Shown: positions 12,570 to 24,967 of the stretch, piece after piece
Layout: every line of letters begins with the position of its first letter
Numbering within the stretch: position 1 is the first letter of the stretch
NCBI GenBank assembly: GCA_024305405.1
Contig: JAKNDB010000104.1
Span: 744,001 to 808,000, forward strand
Reading direction: 5' to 3'
From: Dirofilaria immitis
Taxonomy: Eukaryota > Nematoda > Chromadorea > Rhabditida > Onchocercidae
DNA: 64,000 bases
Translations under genes and position numbers: made by a program
The notes under the pieces: model-generated
The model's database searches: none
What the model was told of the DNA's origin: nothing
What the model saw: only the letters and a program-made list of their open reading frames with translations

Positions 12570-13962
12570 AAGTATTATGATATTTGATCGTATTCTTGAA
12601 TTTTTCTGTATTCCTGTTCTTTGGTATTCCTGTGTATTGCGCATTTAATTCAGATCAGCACGATATTGCGTTTATGATATAAGCCCAAGTATGAAAGAAG
12701 GTTCCTTCCTCCTATTCGAAAAAAGAAATTTAAAAAATTACCCTGCGTTTAACCATCTCTTTTTCCCCAACAAATATTCCGTGATATTAAATTTGATGAT
12801 TAATTAATAATTTAAAGTTTCGACTGTTCTCGAGAAGTTTTTTCTCTTAAATAGTTGAAAAATATGCCGAAAACAAATTTGTTGAACAAATAAAAATGAA
12901 ACAGAAATATTTCTTTTAAAAGTCAATTTCTAAGAACGGAACTTTTGATTTATTTTAAAATATCGTCTTTCATTTATTTATGATATCTGCAATGGAAAAT
13001 ATAAGGCAATATGAATTTTTGAGGCTTTCTTAAATATTTAATTTATATTAAAAGAATTAAAAGGTAAGTTTTTTGTGGAGTCATAATGCGTTTGGTTCTT
13101 TTGAAAATTTTTGTAATTTTATTTTAATAGCAATTTTATTGACACTGCTTATTCATTCCAAATTTTCATCGAATCATATTTCTATTTTTATTTTTTGAGC
13201 ATCGATTTATTAATGATGAGAATCAATAAGAAAGTATATTTAAAAACTTTTTTATATCTTTAAGGGAAAAGAATTATATTTATGAATATCCAAATAAAAG
13301 GTTGTTTAAAAAATAATGCATAAGAATTAATGGCACTTGTAAATTTCTTTTGTTTTTGTATTTTAAATAATTCTGTTTCTTAATTTCCATGTTATATGTG
13401 TTTAAAGCGAGCAGTCGTCTATTAAATTCTGAATTTAAATAGATTTCTGTATTCTATTACTGTTCGCTGTATCTTAACATTTAAATGAAATATACCAAAA
13501 ATAAAGTTACACATAAATTAGAATATATTAGATAACTACGAAAAAAGATTCTGTTAATATTTTTATTGAGTCATTTAACCAATAATAACATTATTATTTA
13601 GATGCTTAAGTATATTTCAAAAGGCTAACTTTGACTTGAATATTTTATATATCGTTATAACTTACATTGTAATATACGGTAAGTTTTGAGAAAATTACAT
13701 TTCACAAATTTTAAATATTGGAGTAAAACTTTATTGAAATTTAACAGAGAAAGAGTGACTTGAAAGAGAAATGACAAAGTTTGAGCCTCGTGCAACTCAA
13801 CTATAAAGTAAATTTAGAATAATCAGGCCTACTATAAATATCGAAACAAATTTATGCGTTTGCTGATTTCACTCGAGAAAATTTCTGAAAAATGAAGTTT
13901 TATTCCTTATACTTTCAAACAACTCAAACAGCGACATGCATGCAATAACAATATCACAAATT
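12570..13962. other. No gene recognised
   Basis: This AT-rich DNA lies between the candidate promoter/exon (+) and the 3' end of the tubby/LURP-like gene (-). It presumably contains the 3' UTR of the latter. No exon, repeat or RNA gene could be supported. Confidence 0.4.
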
Positions 13963-15783
13963 TTAGATGTTCTTATTTTCACCAGTTCTAATCCCTATAA
14001 TTGATGCAGCCAATGCATTCCGGATATCCGGATATACCTCATGCAAAACCAGCATTAATGCTGTACCCAAGATTACTGCTCGCATTTGTGTGTCCTGTTG
14101 CATTGTTCTATAAAATAAAAGAAAAGTTTAAATCGTCTTAAAACATTAATTGAATTAAACTTTTAAGAAAATTAAAAGTGTACTTACTCATATTTTAAAA
14201 TAAGCGTCCTGCCATTCAAAACAATTTTAGGATAAACTTGTGCTAATTCGATACCATCCATACGCTTGAATCGATATACACATTCGGTTTCCAATATTCC
14301 AATCATTTTAAGTAATGGATATACCGATAATCTTATCTATAAATACTAATAATTGAATACAACGATGGATAGGACTTTTACACCATGTAACCTTTCATTC
14401 AAATTGATGATACACTTCTATTAAGAAAAGTTTATTCTTTTTAAACTCTTCATTTTCTTTCTGATTATCTTCAAAATTAGATATACCTTTTCGACATTGA
14501 TTACTGATTGATCTGATGATAAATGATGTACTTTAAAGCGTTGAGTATTTGTGTTTAAGTCTGTGTCATTCAAAATCTTCAATATATGGATTTTTAAAGT
14601 AATGAATGATCATAAATCAAAAGCAAATAACGAAGCATTAGACAAAAAACTTATTAGTATTACAGCACATTATCCAACTCTACTGATACATTGTGAGGAA
14701 AATAAAATTATTGCATTAGGTACCGTAATGAATCGGTTAAATGAAATAATTAAAGGAAGTAAAATATACTTGATGAAAAAAGATTTCAAATTATCAACTA
14801 GTAACACAACCTTATAAATCGTAGTACTGAGCGGATGAACAATTTTACCAATAGATGATGATACGGTATTATTCGATATCTTAATATCCATTACTCGTGT
14901 TCCGGTTGCATTCTTTACTTCAAAACCATGGCCTACAAGTGAAGTTTTAAGTGGAAAGGAGCAAGACCTCTGTAAGTTTTCTAATAAAATAGCTTTATTC
15001 TCTATTGTATTTTTGGTTTCAAGTCGAAAAAATCTTATTTCAAAGTAATATAACTATGAAAAAAATGATTATCATTTTGAGATCAGAAGACAAAGGAAGA
15101 TCATTAATATGAAATCTTAATATTTTTCTTTATCCCTATATTTCAATTTATAATTTTTGTTTATAGGCATACCATAATCAACGAGGATAATCACTAAATT
15201 GCTACGAAATAATAAAGTAACATACCGTACCAGATATCAAATTGGCATACATAATTGTTTTTTTATTCTTCCTTTCATCCCGTATCAAGAAACGAATATT
15301 AAAATTTGCAATATGATGCTCAATATAGTCCACTGTTGCTTTAATCCTGAAAGAAAATTTGTGATTCCCAATTTGCAGACTTGCATTATTAATCTTGATT
15401 CATATATTATTTATCGAAACATCATGTTACCAAATTACTGATTTTTTTCTTCAGGTAATAGTAGTTAAATTCTGTGCCAGATGGATCGTTTGAAAAAGAT
15501 CGGCAATGCTATTAATTATTCTTAACGCATTAACGATTTAAATTGTAACCATTCAACCATCTTATAATATATGTATGTGTTAGCATGTTGAATTTGATGA
15601 ACGATAGAAACTTATGAAATCAATATTGTAAAATAAATACATTTGAGTATCGTTAGCTACTTTGATAGAAATTTTATCAGTTGTTATTAATTTGGTACAT
15701 TCCGGAATCTCAAATATATTGCTATCTGTACTGAATTGTAGTGCTTTCGCCATACTAAGTTTCATTTGATTGAACAATGACAT
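13963..15783 (-). CDS. Putative tubby-C/LURP-one-like protein, 195 residues
   Basis: Four exons join with matching phases: 15783-15612, 14932-14811, 14336-14188 and 14107-13963 (TAA at 13963-13965). The total is 588 nt, an exact multiple of three. The start ATG at 15783 lies four bases after a minus-strand TTTGCAG acceptor (trans-splice type). The protein is mostly short beta-type segments: TQMYLFYNIDFISHGFEVKN, GTRVMDIKISN, IRLSVYPLLKMIGILETEC, KIVLNGRTLILKYE. A final hydrophobic helix (MRAVILGTALMLVLHEVYP) follows. Segment order, length near 200 and the closing helix resemble the tubby C-terminal/LURP-one/scramblase beta-barrel superfamily, whose members bind membranes or phosphoinositides. 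This assignment is by pattern only. No signal peptide is seen. The exon structure is well supported; the family call is tentative. Confidence 0.7.
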
Positions 15784-15787
15784 TTTC

Positions 15788-15798
15788 CTGCAAATGTT
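15788..15798 (-). promoter_or_regulatory. Likely spliced-leader trans-splice acceptor
   Basis: The minus-strand sequence AACATTTGCAG ends four bases before the ATG at 15783. The distance and consensus suit SL trans-splicing and support this start codon. Confidence 0.5.
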
Positions 15799-18700
15799 AA
15801 TTATTTATTTTCGAAGAATGGCAAAATTAATCGCTGGGAAATATAGTTTTGGAAATTTTTGGATAACTTTTCTGATGAATATAATATCAGTGGATAGATA
15901 TATTGATTGATTTGTTGAATTTCATTTATCTGAGCATTTCTGATTTATCTTTCTAATCACATAAAATTCTAATCCCATCTACTTTTTTAACGAAAAATTT
16001 TTTTAGCGATACCGTAATTGTTTAACATTAGAGTAATAATCTTCAATATGTTATTGTTGTTGAGGTGTTTTATTGACTGAAATGCTAACTTCTTATTTCT
16101 TTAAAATTGAATAAAAATATTTATTCATTCAATTTAATGTTAATTTAAGAAATTTCCTTTTATTTTTTGAATTTCTATTTGAAGCAATATATGCTTATGC
16201 ACAGTACGATGTTAATTATTATTTGAACTTTAATTTCAGGTTGAATTGTGCAGACTATCTTATTCGATAATTTACTTCTCTATTTTAATTTTATATATAT
16301 ATCTTGGAGTGTATTCTCGGAATTTATTTTTTATTTTGAATTTTATACATCAATTATATTCCAAATTCTCACAAAAATTCTTTATTGGTTTAAATTTCTA
16401 AAAATTTCTGATTTCAAACATAGAATTTAGCTTTTTAATTCATCAACAACAAATTTTAATATGATAAATTTTGATTAGATATATAATGGTCATTTAAAAT
16501 ATATTATTTAAAATTGATATTTAGTCATAAAAAAATTTTAGCCTGGTTATTTCAACTCACATTTTGTGAAGGATATAAATTACAAGATAAAGAGGAGAAA
16601 TGAAAGAATACTAAGCGATAATTAAATAATAGTTGAGAAAGATAATATAGCATAGAATTTTTTATAAGAATTAAATCGAAAAGCACTTCTGTTCTTAATA
16701 AGTAGTACATTTACGAATTTACGATAATTGATATACTTGTAGAGGATAATTAATTGAAATACGGAAAAGAGTAGAAACATAGAAAGCAATTTACATATAA
16801 TCAAATATTGTGAAGCTATTCTTGAAGTGTTACAGAATTTCAGGATACATGATGAATCTGAAATCAAATGGATAACTAGATGACATTATTCTGGGTTAGC
16901 AAGAGTAACAACATTGTCCATCATTAAAATTGAGAATTAGTAATCAACACTGTAAAATTTTTCAGTGCAAAAAAGCAATATTTTATTATATCAACTTACC
17001 TGATACTATTGTATAGCAAATTTTACGATTAAAATGAAAATTAGGAATTGTAAAATTTATGGCTTATTTTTAGTTTGCAATTATTATCAGTGGAAGATTA
17101 TTGTAAATATCTTACTTTTTTATTGCTTAATATCAAATATTTCCAAAAAAAAAAAATTTCGACTTTTCTTAGCCCAAAGTTGATCCTTTTTTCGTGACTA
17201 ATGTTTTTATTTTATCTTAAGAAATTCTGAACATTTTTGTCGTTAATACATCATTGAACAAGGTTAAATTAAAGTTTTACCTATTACTTGAAAATGTCAC
17301 CGATATGACGTAATATTGGCCAATCTTTCATTTTGATTATATTAAATAAAATTGGCAAATTTGATTGTTGGATTTTAAAATATTATATTTTTGAGAATTA
17401 GATATTATCATTTACTAATGTCATAAAGCTATTAAACTATAAAATTTCTAATTAAATTATCATTTCATAATAAATTACAACGTAGTAGTTCCTTGACAAG
17501 CAATATTTTAACATTTGATAATCAAAATTTGAATTGAATTTCTTTTTTTTCAAAATAAAATATAATTTGAAAGATGCATCAATCACAAGCTAAAATCTTT
17601 TTAGCACTTTTCAATTTTGAAATCGAAGAGAGCGAATATAAAGTAAAAAAAAGCAAGGAAAAATCAATTTTAAAATGATGAATGATGAAGGAATAAAGAA
17701 ATGCATCCAATGAATAAGTGAGTGTCTCGAAGTGGCAAATGAAATGAATGGTATGATATTTGGTTATATTATTTGTACAGTTGTTGTTGTGAGCAGATTG
17801 TTTGAAAATTTGGGAATGGAATAATAAAGTTTTCAGGGAATATTTAAAACGATCTTGTTGATGAAACTTTCCCAAAAATTAACGAAAATTTGATACCATA
17901 AATAAAATGAGTATTATACATTCTATCACGTTATTACTAGAAGTTTCACTTTGCATTCATTTGTTTTCTTTTAACAATAAATCAATCATACGATCATACG
18001 ATCATATAGCAGCATTTTTGCTGAGTGACTTAAAAAACAATGAGACTATTTATAGTTTTATTATACAAATTAAGAATCATTTAAGTATTATAATAATGTA
18101 ATAAACAATTCAAAACGATTTAATCACAAATGAACTGATATTCATCTTTACAGTTATCATAGTAATGTTTCAATATTTTAAAAATTCAGAAGCTAATATT
18201 AAATTTGTTATATCGCATTGATAGTTTCAAAATAATTATGTCATTCAAAATGGCGACATATTTCTTTCCAATAATTTTGTATTATTGAAGAACTATAACA
18301 TGAAATGGAAGAAGAAAATGATTGAATAAAAATATTCCAAAGATAGTAAATGTAAGGTATATAATTTACATTTTTAAATCTTATCTCTTGATTGTTAAAA
18401 GTTATACAATTTCAGCCTTTTTCTATTGAATAAAATGAATAATTCTATCTCATAAGTCTATGGCAGTAATTACTACCCTGCATAAAATGCTAACTATGTT
18501 TAAATAATTCCATCAAAAGAATTTAATTCGCCTCAATGGAATAGTAATTTGAATAGTTATGAGTAAATTAATAATTTAAGAATCCAAAAATTCAACTCTT
18601 CAAAATAACATAAGGGATATGCTTATAAGAATATCTGTCAGTATTGGATATTAGTACGTTATATCGATTGCTATAAACATATTCACTAAAGTAACTTTAA

Positions 18701-19281
18701 AAATATTTTTTCAAGAAGATATTCTTTTGGTTTTTCTTTTAAAAAATTATAAAATCACAGGATTTGGGGAAAAAATAAGTGCAATTGGAATAATTAATGA
18801 TACAATAAAAATTGAGATAAAACTATATCACAATGTTATTGAAGTTCGAATTTTTCAACGACGAATTTTATCTCGATGAGTGTATGCGAATATACACGTG
18901 CGTGGGCGTAGGATGTGTTGTAAAACTGTGCGTTTTTATCTGCGAAGTGGGGATTAGCATCGCTTGGTTGATGAAGTTATCGTGAATTTCGTAGTAGTAG
19001 CATTTTCGATGATAAAAATTCAACGGAATTACTAATGTTATATATGTATTTCGAAAAAGCTGTTCGCTTTTTTTATCATTTTGTCGTATTGATAATAGCC
19101 ATTTTATTTATATCTTATTTTACCTTTTGAGCACATAGAATTTTCATTTCTAAGGAATTATCTAATCTTATAACTATTAATTTAGTGCAAAGCTAATGAC
19201 GCATATAAAAGCATTCATTCATCCGCTTACCGATCAAAAATTTTGCAACTTTACAAAACTTTTGTATACGTCATTAACTAT

Positions 19282-19331
19282 TGTAAAATTATTAAATGAT
19301 GTTATTGAAAACATCGTTTAATAATTTTACA
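19282..19331. repeat. Inverted repeat, 22-bp stem with 6-nt loop
   Basis: Arm 1 is 19282-19303 and arm 2 is 19310-19331. They pair along 22 positions with a single difference, which would be a G-U pair in RNA (ATGATG versus ATCGTT side). The intervening bases are ATTGAA. It is AT-rich like its surroundings, so it could be chance, a MITE remnant or a small-RNA hairpin. Confidence 0.8.
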
Positions 19332-20195
19332 CATACTACTTATAATAAATTAAACTGAATTATTAACAAACAAATATATTGTGAACGTTTTTTTCTCCTG
19401 CAAAAAGTAGACTTTTAACAGAAAGTCAGTTCGATGGATTGTCTTGTGTCATTGCTATCATTATCATTACGAATATTTCTTCAATCCATCATAGTATTAT
19501 TGCTTACTTTTCGTATCAATTTCTGTTGTCTTTTTAGCGAAAATGTTGTAATTTTTCATTATTACTCGACTTGCTGGAAAACTACTTTATGAATTGTAAG
19601 TATATTTTAACAAACTACAATGTTACTTCTTCCTTTTTATTGATTGTAACTTTCTTTCATTCTGTTCTTTTTTCATCGTAACTCTTCTAGTTACATCCCT
19701 AAAATAATTTTTGTAGTAGATTATAGGAATCGTCTGTATAAAATGTTGCGCATTTTCTCCATTAACTCTTCGGTCGATAAAAATTTAATTTGAACTAAAA
19801 ATTTTCGCCCCCTAAAAATCGTATGAAAACTTTTTACAGTATATTGTAGTCGCATAAAGATATTATAGAACTGAAATGAATCTAGTTTAAGAAATTGTCA
19901 TAAAAGTTGTCGAAGGTCGAGAAAGAAAGAAAAGAAGAGAAACTTGCATGGAAGACCCTTTTGGCGATTTTCTCACTTTTGATTGAAACTTCAATGAAAT
20001 CTTTTATAATTTTCAAGACAATTGCTTTTCGATTTATTTAATTCAATTTTTTGATGGCTTAAAAAATCCGCCAACATTTCTGATTAACTTTCATGCTTTA
20101 TTCGAATCCCATTTTTTTTCTTTTTTGGGCAATCCTAAAAGCTGTATTTCTTTATGTATGAAATATGCAAAATGATGATTATTATGCTCATTTTT

Positions 20196-20263
20196 CTCCA
20201 TTATTTATTCTTTTTTGCCTTCTATGTTTTTGCTCCATTATTTATTCTTTTTTGCCTTCTATG
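20196..20263. repeat. Tandem duplication, 37-bp period
   Basis: A 31-base block starting CTCCATTATTTATTC and ending GCCTTCTATG occurs twice with a 37-base offset, at 20196 and 20233. The duplication is recent because the copies are identical over the shared block. Confidence 0.8.
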
Positions 20264-21326
20264 CACATCAGAATTGTTGGGATATTTAGCATATTAAGTT
20301 TGCTTTTCTTGTAATTAGAATTAGCATAAAATGAATGATCTGAAGAAGAGTTACTGGATTTGACCGGCAAATGAGCGACAAGTAAGACGAAAATAACTTT
20401 AGAATATATTCCTTTATGACATACATCTTTTGAATATTCCTCGACTGTGTGAGTTTTTTCAGGTTCAACTTCTCATATTTTTTCTTGAGTCAGTAATCGA
20501 TTATCAGGCAATGGTCAACAAGACAATACTTATGAGCCAAAAACTTTGATGCATAAGAAGATGTACTATCATATATAAGTCAAAAGAATTGATCTGCATT
20601 ATATTCTGATAGATAATTAATTAAACAGCACCTTTTTCGAATCTTTTAATAAATTGTATAATCTAGATGAAATAATCATATTTATGTTATATCATACTTC
20701 TATCATTATTTCAGTAAATGTGAAAGTGTCTGAAATGAAAAATATCTTGGTAATGATAATTCTAAAAACTTTAAATAAATAACATGTATATGATATTCTT
20801 TAGGTGTGGAACTTTTATCATATTTTGCTGTTTTGATGGAATTGTTAATGGCATCGAGAAAAGGAGAAGAATTTTCCATTTAAAATACTGTTCTGCTTTG
20901 CAATTTATTTTGCACTTTCAAAACAATTACATATGCATTAACTCAAGATCATTGATATAAATAGAAAGAGAATGAATTAAACTTGGAATTGGAATCACAG
21001 GGATGAAGTAGAGTTAAAACCTTTTAAAAAAATGATTTAGAAATTTAAGGAAATCTGAATCGTTGCTATTTATTTAAGAAATTTTTTTCTCATTGCAAGA
21101 ATATCGGTAAACAATCAATATATAGCTCTATCACCTCAGAAATCTCATCGTTCTAAACAAGTTTTCATATAATTTATCAAATTGTTACTTCTCAAACTTG
21201 TTTTCTATCTCTTTGCTCCATCATTTGCTGCTCCCACTTCACATGTCACATCGACAAACTTTTGAATAGACAAAGTAAGGTTTTTTTTTTGTTTAAATAT
21301 TTATCATTTATTTTAATTTCCAATTT

Positions 21327-21332
<6 letters not shown>

Positions 21333-21369
<37 letters not shown>

Positions 21370-21374
21370 GTGTA
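21333..21374. repeat. (TG)n microsatellite
   Basis: About 14 uninterrupted TG units are followed by interrupted TATG/TGTG units. It lies in intergenic DNA. Confidence 0.95.
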
Positions 21375-22583
21375 TGTTATATGTGTGAATGGCAATATAT
21401 ATACTAGATGGAAGCAGCTATTATGATTCATTTGTTTCTTAACAAAAATTGAATTAAATTGAATTTAACTGATAAATTTAACTGATACTTAATGATCTGT
21501 GTACCGATGTATTTTCTGATTTTTAAAACCGTTGTTTTAGAAACATATGAGATGATAAGAAAGTTAGTGGAAATGATATCACATGATTATCTTCTCTTTT
21601 CAGTCTATCGCTATTGTATATTAGTTAAATATGACATCAGTAGATCGGTAAAACCGATCTATACCATACAACTGATTAAACCTATTCAAATGATATCGAT
21701 TATAATGATTGTACAATATTAAAATAAATTGCAAATGATAGGATTGATATATGAAATACAGCGTTGCATGTAAATTTGATTTTAACAATCATATAATTTG
21801 ACATTGTTTATCTTATCGCTTATATGTTGCTAAAACATTGAATGATTTTAAGAGGCTCTGTTCTCATCTTGTCATTTTCTGTTGAGGATTATTATTGAGG
21901 ATTACATTTTCGACTAAAAAAATTGTTTGTAATTCCGTTCTTGAAGGATATCCTGATTTTCTTGCTGCAGAAATAGACATTATTATGTAATTAATGATGT
22001 TGCATCAGTTCAGTGAATGAAATTTTTACTGTATTTTTTAATTGCTTTATTGATTATGTATTAATTTTTGATGATGTAATTTAAGTAAATTGAAATGCCC
22101 GGTTTAGGATTAGATTAGCATTAAAGTTGAATTCTAGGTTCTTAGCTAGATTAAAATGTACTTGCAAGGGATTATGAAAGATTTTAATTCTTTATAAATT
22201 TTTAAACTATCAATGAAATTTCGTGTGAAACTGCAGGCAGTTAACATTTTCGCAAAAACAGAGTGGACTTTGGGTTATTTATATAGCGATTGTTGTAAAT
22301 GGACTTTTCATCATGCATCCATTAATCATCGACGCTAAATTATCTTATTCAACATGGCTCATTAAATTATCTTAGTACCAAATTTAAATCTTCTCTAAAA
22401 AAATATTTCACTTTCGAGAAATCGGCCTGCCAAAACTACATATACGTACGCTCTCCTACGTACATTTATTAGCTATTATTAAAATATTAACTTTTTTTTT
22501 AGTAAAAAGAGTGTATATTTGATTCTTCTGTACCTGTATGTCTACAACAGAATATTATTGAATCAAAAATTTATTTGATCAAT

Positions 22584-24967
22584 ATGGGAAATAGCAGCTC
22601 ATTGATGTTACAGGACGATGAAATTCAAGCGATTTCAGCAGAGACTGGATGTAGGCATCATTATTTCTTCCTTAAATAGACTTGGTTTTTGAAACCTTCC
22701 AAACACTATTTTATACATTCCAGAATCTTGTGACACGCTTAAATACCAATATTTTTAGAGGAAGCGATTGTTCAACATTTGGCTATAATTTATCTATTTG
22801 TCTATATTGTGAGTGAAACAGAAGAAATATAAATAAATTTTGTACTCGTTTTCAGGAATTTTACTTATTTACTTTATTAATTAATTTATTAACTAACAAT
22901 CAATATTTGCAGTTTTGCTGAACTCATTTATTTCAGTTTCGCGAAATCAAATTGTTCGACTCTATAGTCGATTTTTGTCACTCGACAAACAGGGTTAGTG
23001 CGAACAAAATCCTTTTCGAATCGAATTTCAAATAAATTTTATAAATATTTTCCATTTCCATAAGGTGTGTTATCTGATAGTGAATTCCGTCAGAATCCAT
23101 AAGGTGTGTTATCTGATAGTGAATTCCGTCAGAATTATCCTAAATCAACTAACAGATATTTATTCGAGCAGGCTTTTCTTTGCAGTCCAAAATATCCAAG
23201 ATAGAGTAATTATGTCAAAATAGGCGTTTTTAATTTTTTGTAGTTACATATCATAGCGCTGGATTTTATCTCACCTACATATTTAAATTGTAAAATAATT
23301 TTATATTTCAATTATAAAATAATTTATTCAACCATTAATTAAAGGTCGTGGATACTTGGACCGTGATGATTTCTTACGGATTCCCGAACTTGCAATCAAT
23401 CCACTTGGTGATCGCATAATTGATGCATTTTTACTGAAACGTAATTATTTCTATTAATTTCCGATTCACTTCTTGTGGTTTTTGTTTTGATAGTTTTGAA
23501 TTAAAAATTACATTTACTTATGAAATATTTAAATGACTACAAATAATTGATTAAATATCATTATTTCAGAGAAGATCTAGAACAGAAGATTAATTTTCGA
23601 GAATTCATAAGAGTGTTGGCGCACTTCAGGCCAATAAGTAAAGAAAAAGAAATATTCTGAACAGCAGGGAAGAGAAACTGAAATGTAAGGAATTTGATAT
23701 ATTAAATATGTCGTCATTTCTACATTCACTAGATCGACTAGTGATTCAAAGACGGTGACTCACTATTTGGATTATAATAAGTGATGCATATCACTCATTT
23801 ACTTTTTCAGTATTTTATGATGCACATATATCAGATGTCGTATCTGATTAATTGGACTTAAAAGATTCATAATATTTTTACAAACCTATATGATATATTC
23901 ATACATTCAATGAAACTTATTTATAGTTGCATTTTCAATGTACGACTTGAATAAGAACGGTTTCATTACAAGAGATGAATTCAAAGTGATTCTGAATATG
24001 ATGGTTGGTGCAAATATAACCGCTGAACAAGTATGTTTTTAATGCTGATCTTACTTATACGTAAACGAAGTCTTATTTTTTTGACATTCTTTTGATTAAC
24101 ACTCAAATGAAGCGGTTTTCCTAAAATTATTTTAATAATTACTTTTTATTAAGCTTTTGAAAGATGGAAACATAAAATCAAGTGACAATAGACTAGAAAT
24201 TTCGAAGCGGGATGATGCTCTTAAAATTAGTACTAAAATAACTATACTGGGCACTATTCAGAAAAGTTTTTGGTACTAATTTGCATATTAGTTTGAAAAT
24301 ATGTTTGTAAGAGTGGTAATGTTTCATAAAGGGTTATTTTATCCTTGGTTTTAGCTAGAAAGCATTGCCGATCGGACAATATCTGAAGCCGATATTGATA
24401 ATGATGGAAAAATTTCATTCGATGAATTCTGTCGGGTGAGTTCTTCATTTTTATTCAAAAAAATCTACTAAATTGAGTGCGAACCTATTGAATAAATCAA
24501 TTTATTGTTTATTTGGACATATTTACTCATAAAATTACGGATCTCTGCAAATGTATATGATAAGGATATGTTTCTACAGTTCAGTAGTAATTAGTAATTA
24601 TAGCAGGAGTGATTTTGAGCATCTATATGTTTTATAAATTCTTTTCTTCTAGATTTTAAACTTCGAAAGCATATATAAGTTTTAGTCATTTAACGTTTTA
24701 ATATTTCTTGCCATTTTTCTCTTTCCATTTTCTTCTATTTATTTAAAAAAAAAAAAAAAAAGAAAGAAAATAAACTTTTACTGCTTCTGAAGGTATTTCC
24801 CGCTTTTAATTTTTTTCCATCTTCGATATAAAAATCGTAATTTAAAGTGACATTGTGAAATGAAAGGTTTTTGTTTGTATATAATAAATATATATGATAA
24901 AGCTGAATTGCAGGCAATGGATAAAACTGACATCGAGCAAAAAATGTCAATTCGATTTTTGAATTAG
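22584..24967 (+). CDS. pbo-1: Calcineurin B homologous protein (CHP1/p22 type)
   Basis: Seven exons: 22584-22650, 22937-22993, 23345-23440, 23570-23684, 23927-24030, 24355-24435 and 24914-24967 (TAG). The model gives about 191 residues, the usual CHP length. MGNSSSLMLQDDEIQAI begins with a myristoylation signal (Gly2). IPELAINPLGDRII and FIRVLAHFRPI are diagnostic for CHP rather than calcineurin B itself. The first two EF-hands are degenerate. EF3 (DLNKNGFITRDE) and EF4 (DIDNDGKISFDE) keep the Ca2+-binding positions, as in vertebrate CHP1. The tail DIEQKMSIRFLN matches the family end. CHP1 proteins are Ca2+-responsive partners of plasma-membrane Na+/H+ exchangers; the C. elegans member is PBO-1, so the symbol is given by orthology. 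Exons 3 and 4 each need one more base (at 23428-23432 and 23644-23648) to keep the frame. With these the CDS is 576 nt. Neighbours are far away and uninformative. Confidence 0.93.
23057..23134. repeat. Perfect 39-bp tandem duplication in CHP intron 2
   Basis: The unit beginning TCCATAAGGTGTGTTATC and ending TTCCGTCAGAA occurs at 23057-23095 and again at 23096-23134 with no difference. It is intronic and lies 64 bases after the exon 2 donor. Confidence 0.95.
23428..23432 (+). other. pbo-1: Frame break in CHP exon 3 (T5 run, T6 expected)
   Basis: The exon reads GATGCATTTTTACTGAAAC before GTAATT. As written it ends in phase 1, but the next exon (A/GAA/GAT/CTA) needs phase 2. One more T gives RIIDAFFTETEDLEQ, matching the conserved AFF and acidic segment of CHP1. 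Confidence 0.75.
23644..23648 (+). other. pbo-1: Frame break in CHP exon 4 (A5 run, A6 expected)
   Basis: Upstream of the run the frame reads LAHFRPISKEK. Downstream only the shifted frame is conserved (LNSREEKLKFAF). One more A joins them as SKEKRNILNSREEKLK. There is no room for an intron here: only 27 bases separate the possible sites. Confidence 0.75.

Larger units (their letters stand above)
15799..22583. other. Long intergenic region, AT-rich; only repeats recognised
   Basis: I found no exon that combined good splice sites with a sensible peptide. Structural items are listed separately: a 22-bp-stem hairpin (19282-19331), a 37-bp imperfect tandem duplication (about 20196-20263) and a TG microsatellite (21333-21374). 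A short hairpin arm pair AGATCGGT/ACCGATCT occurs near 21642-21661. Promoters of both flanking, divergently oriented genes should lie at its two ends. Confidence 0.45.

Noticed and set aside
23644..23670. Programmed ribosomal frameshift in CHP
   Set aside because: No slippery heptamer plus structure, and the same kind of break occurs in unrelated genes.
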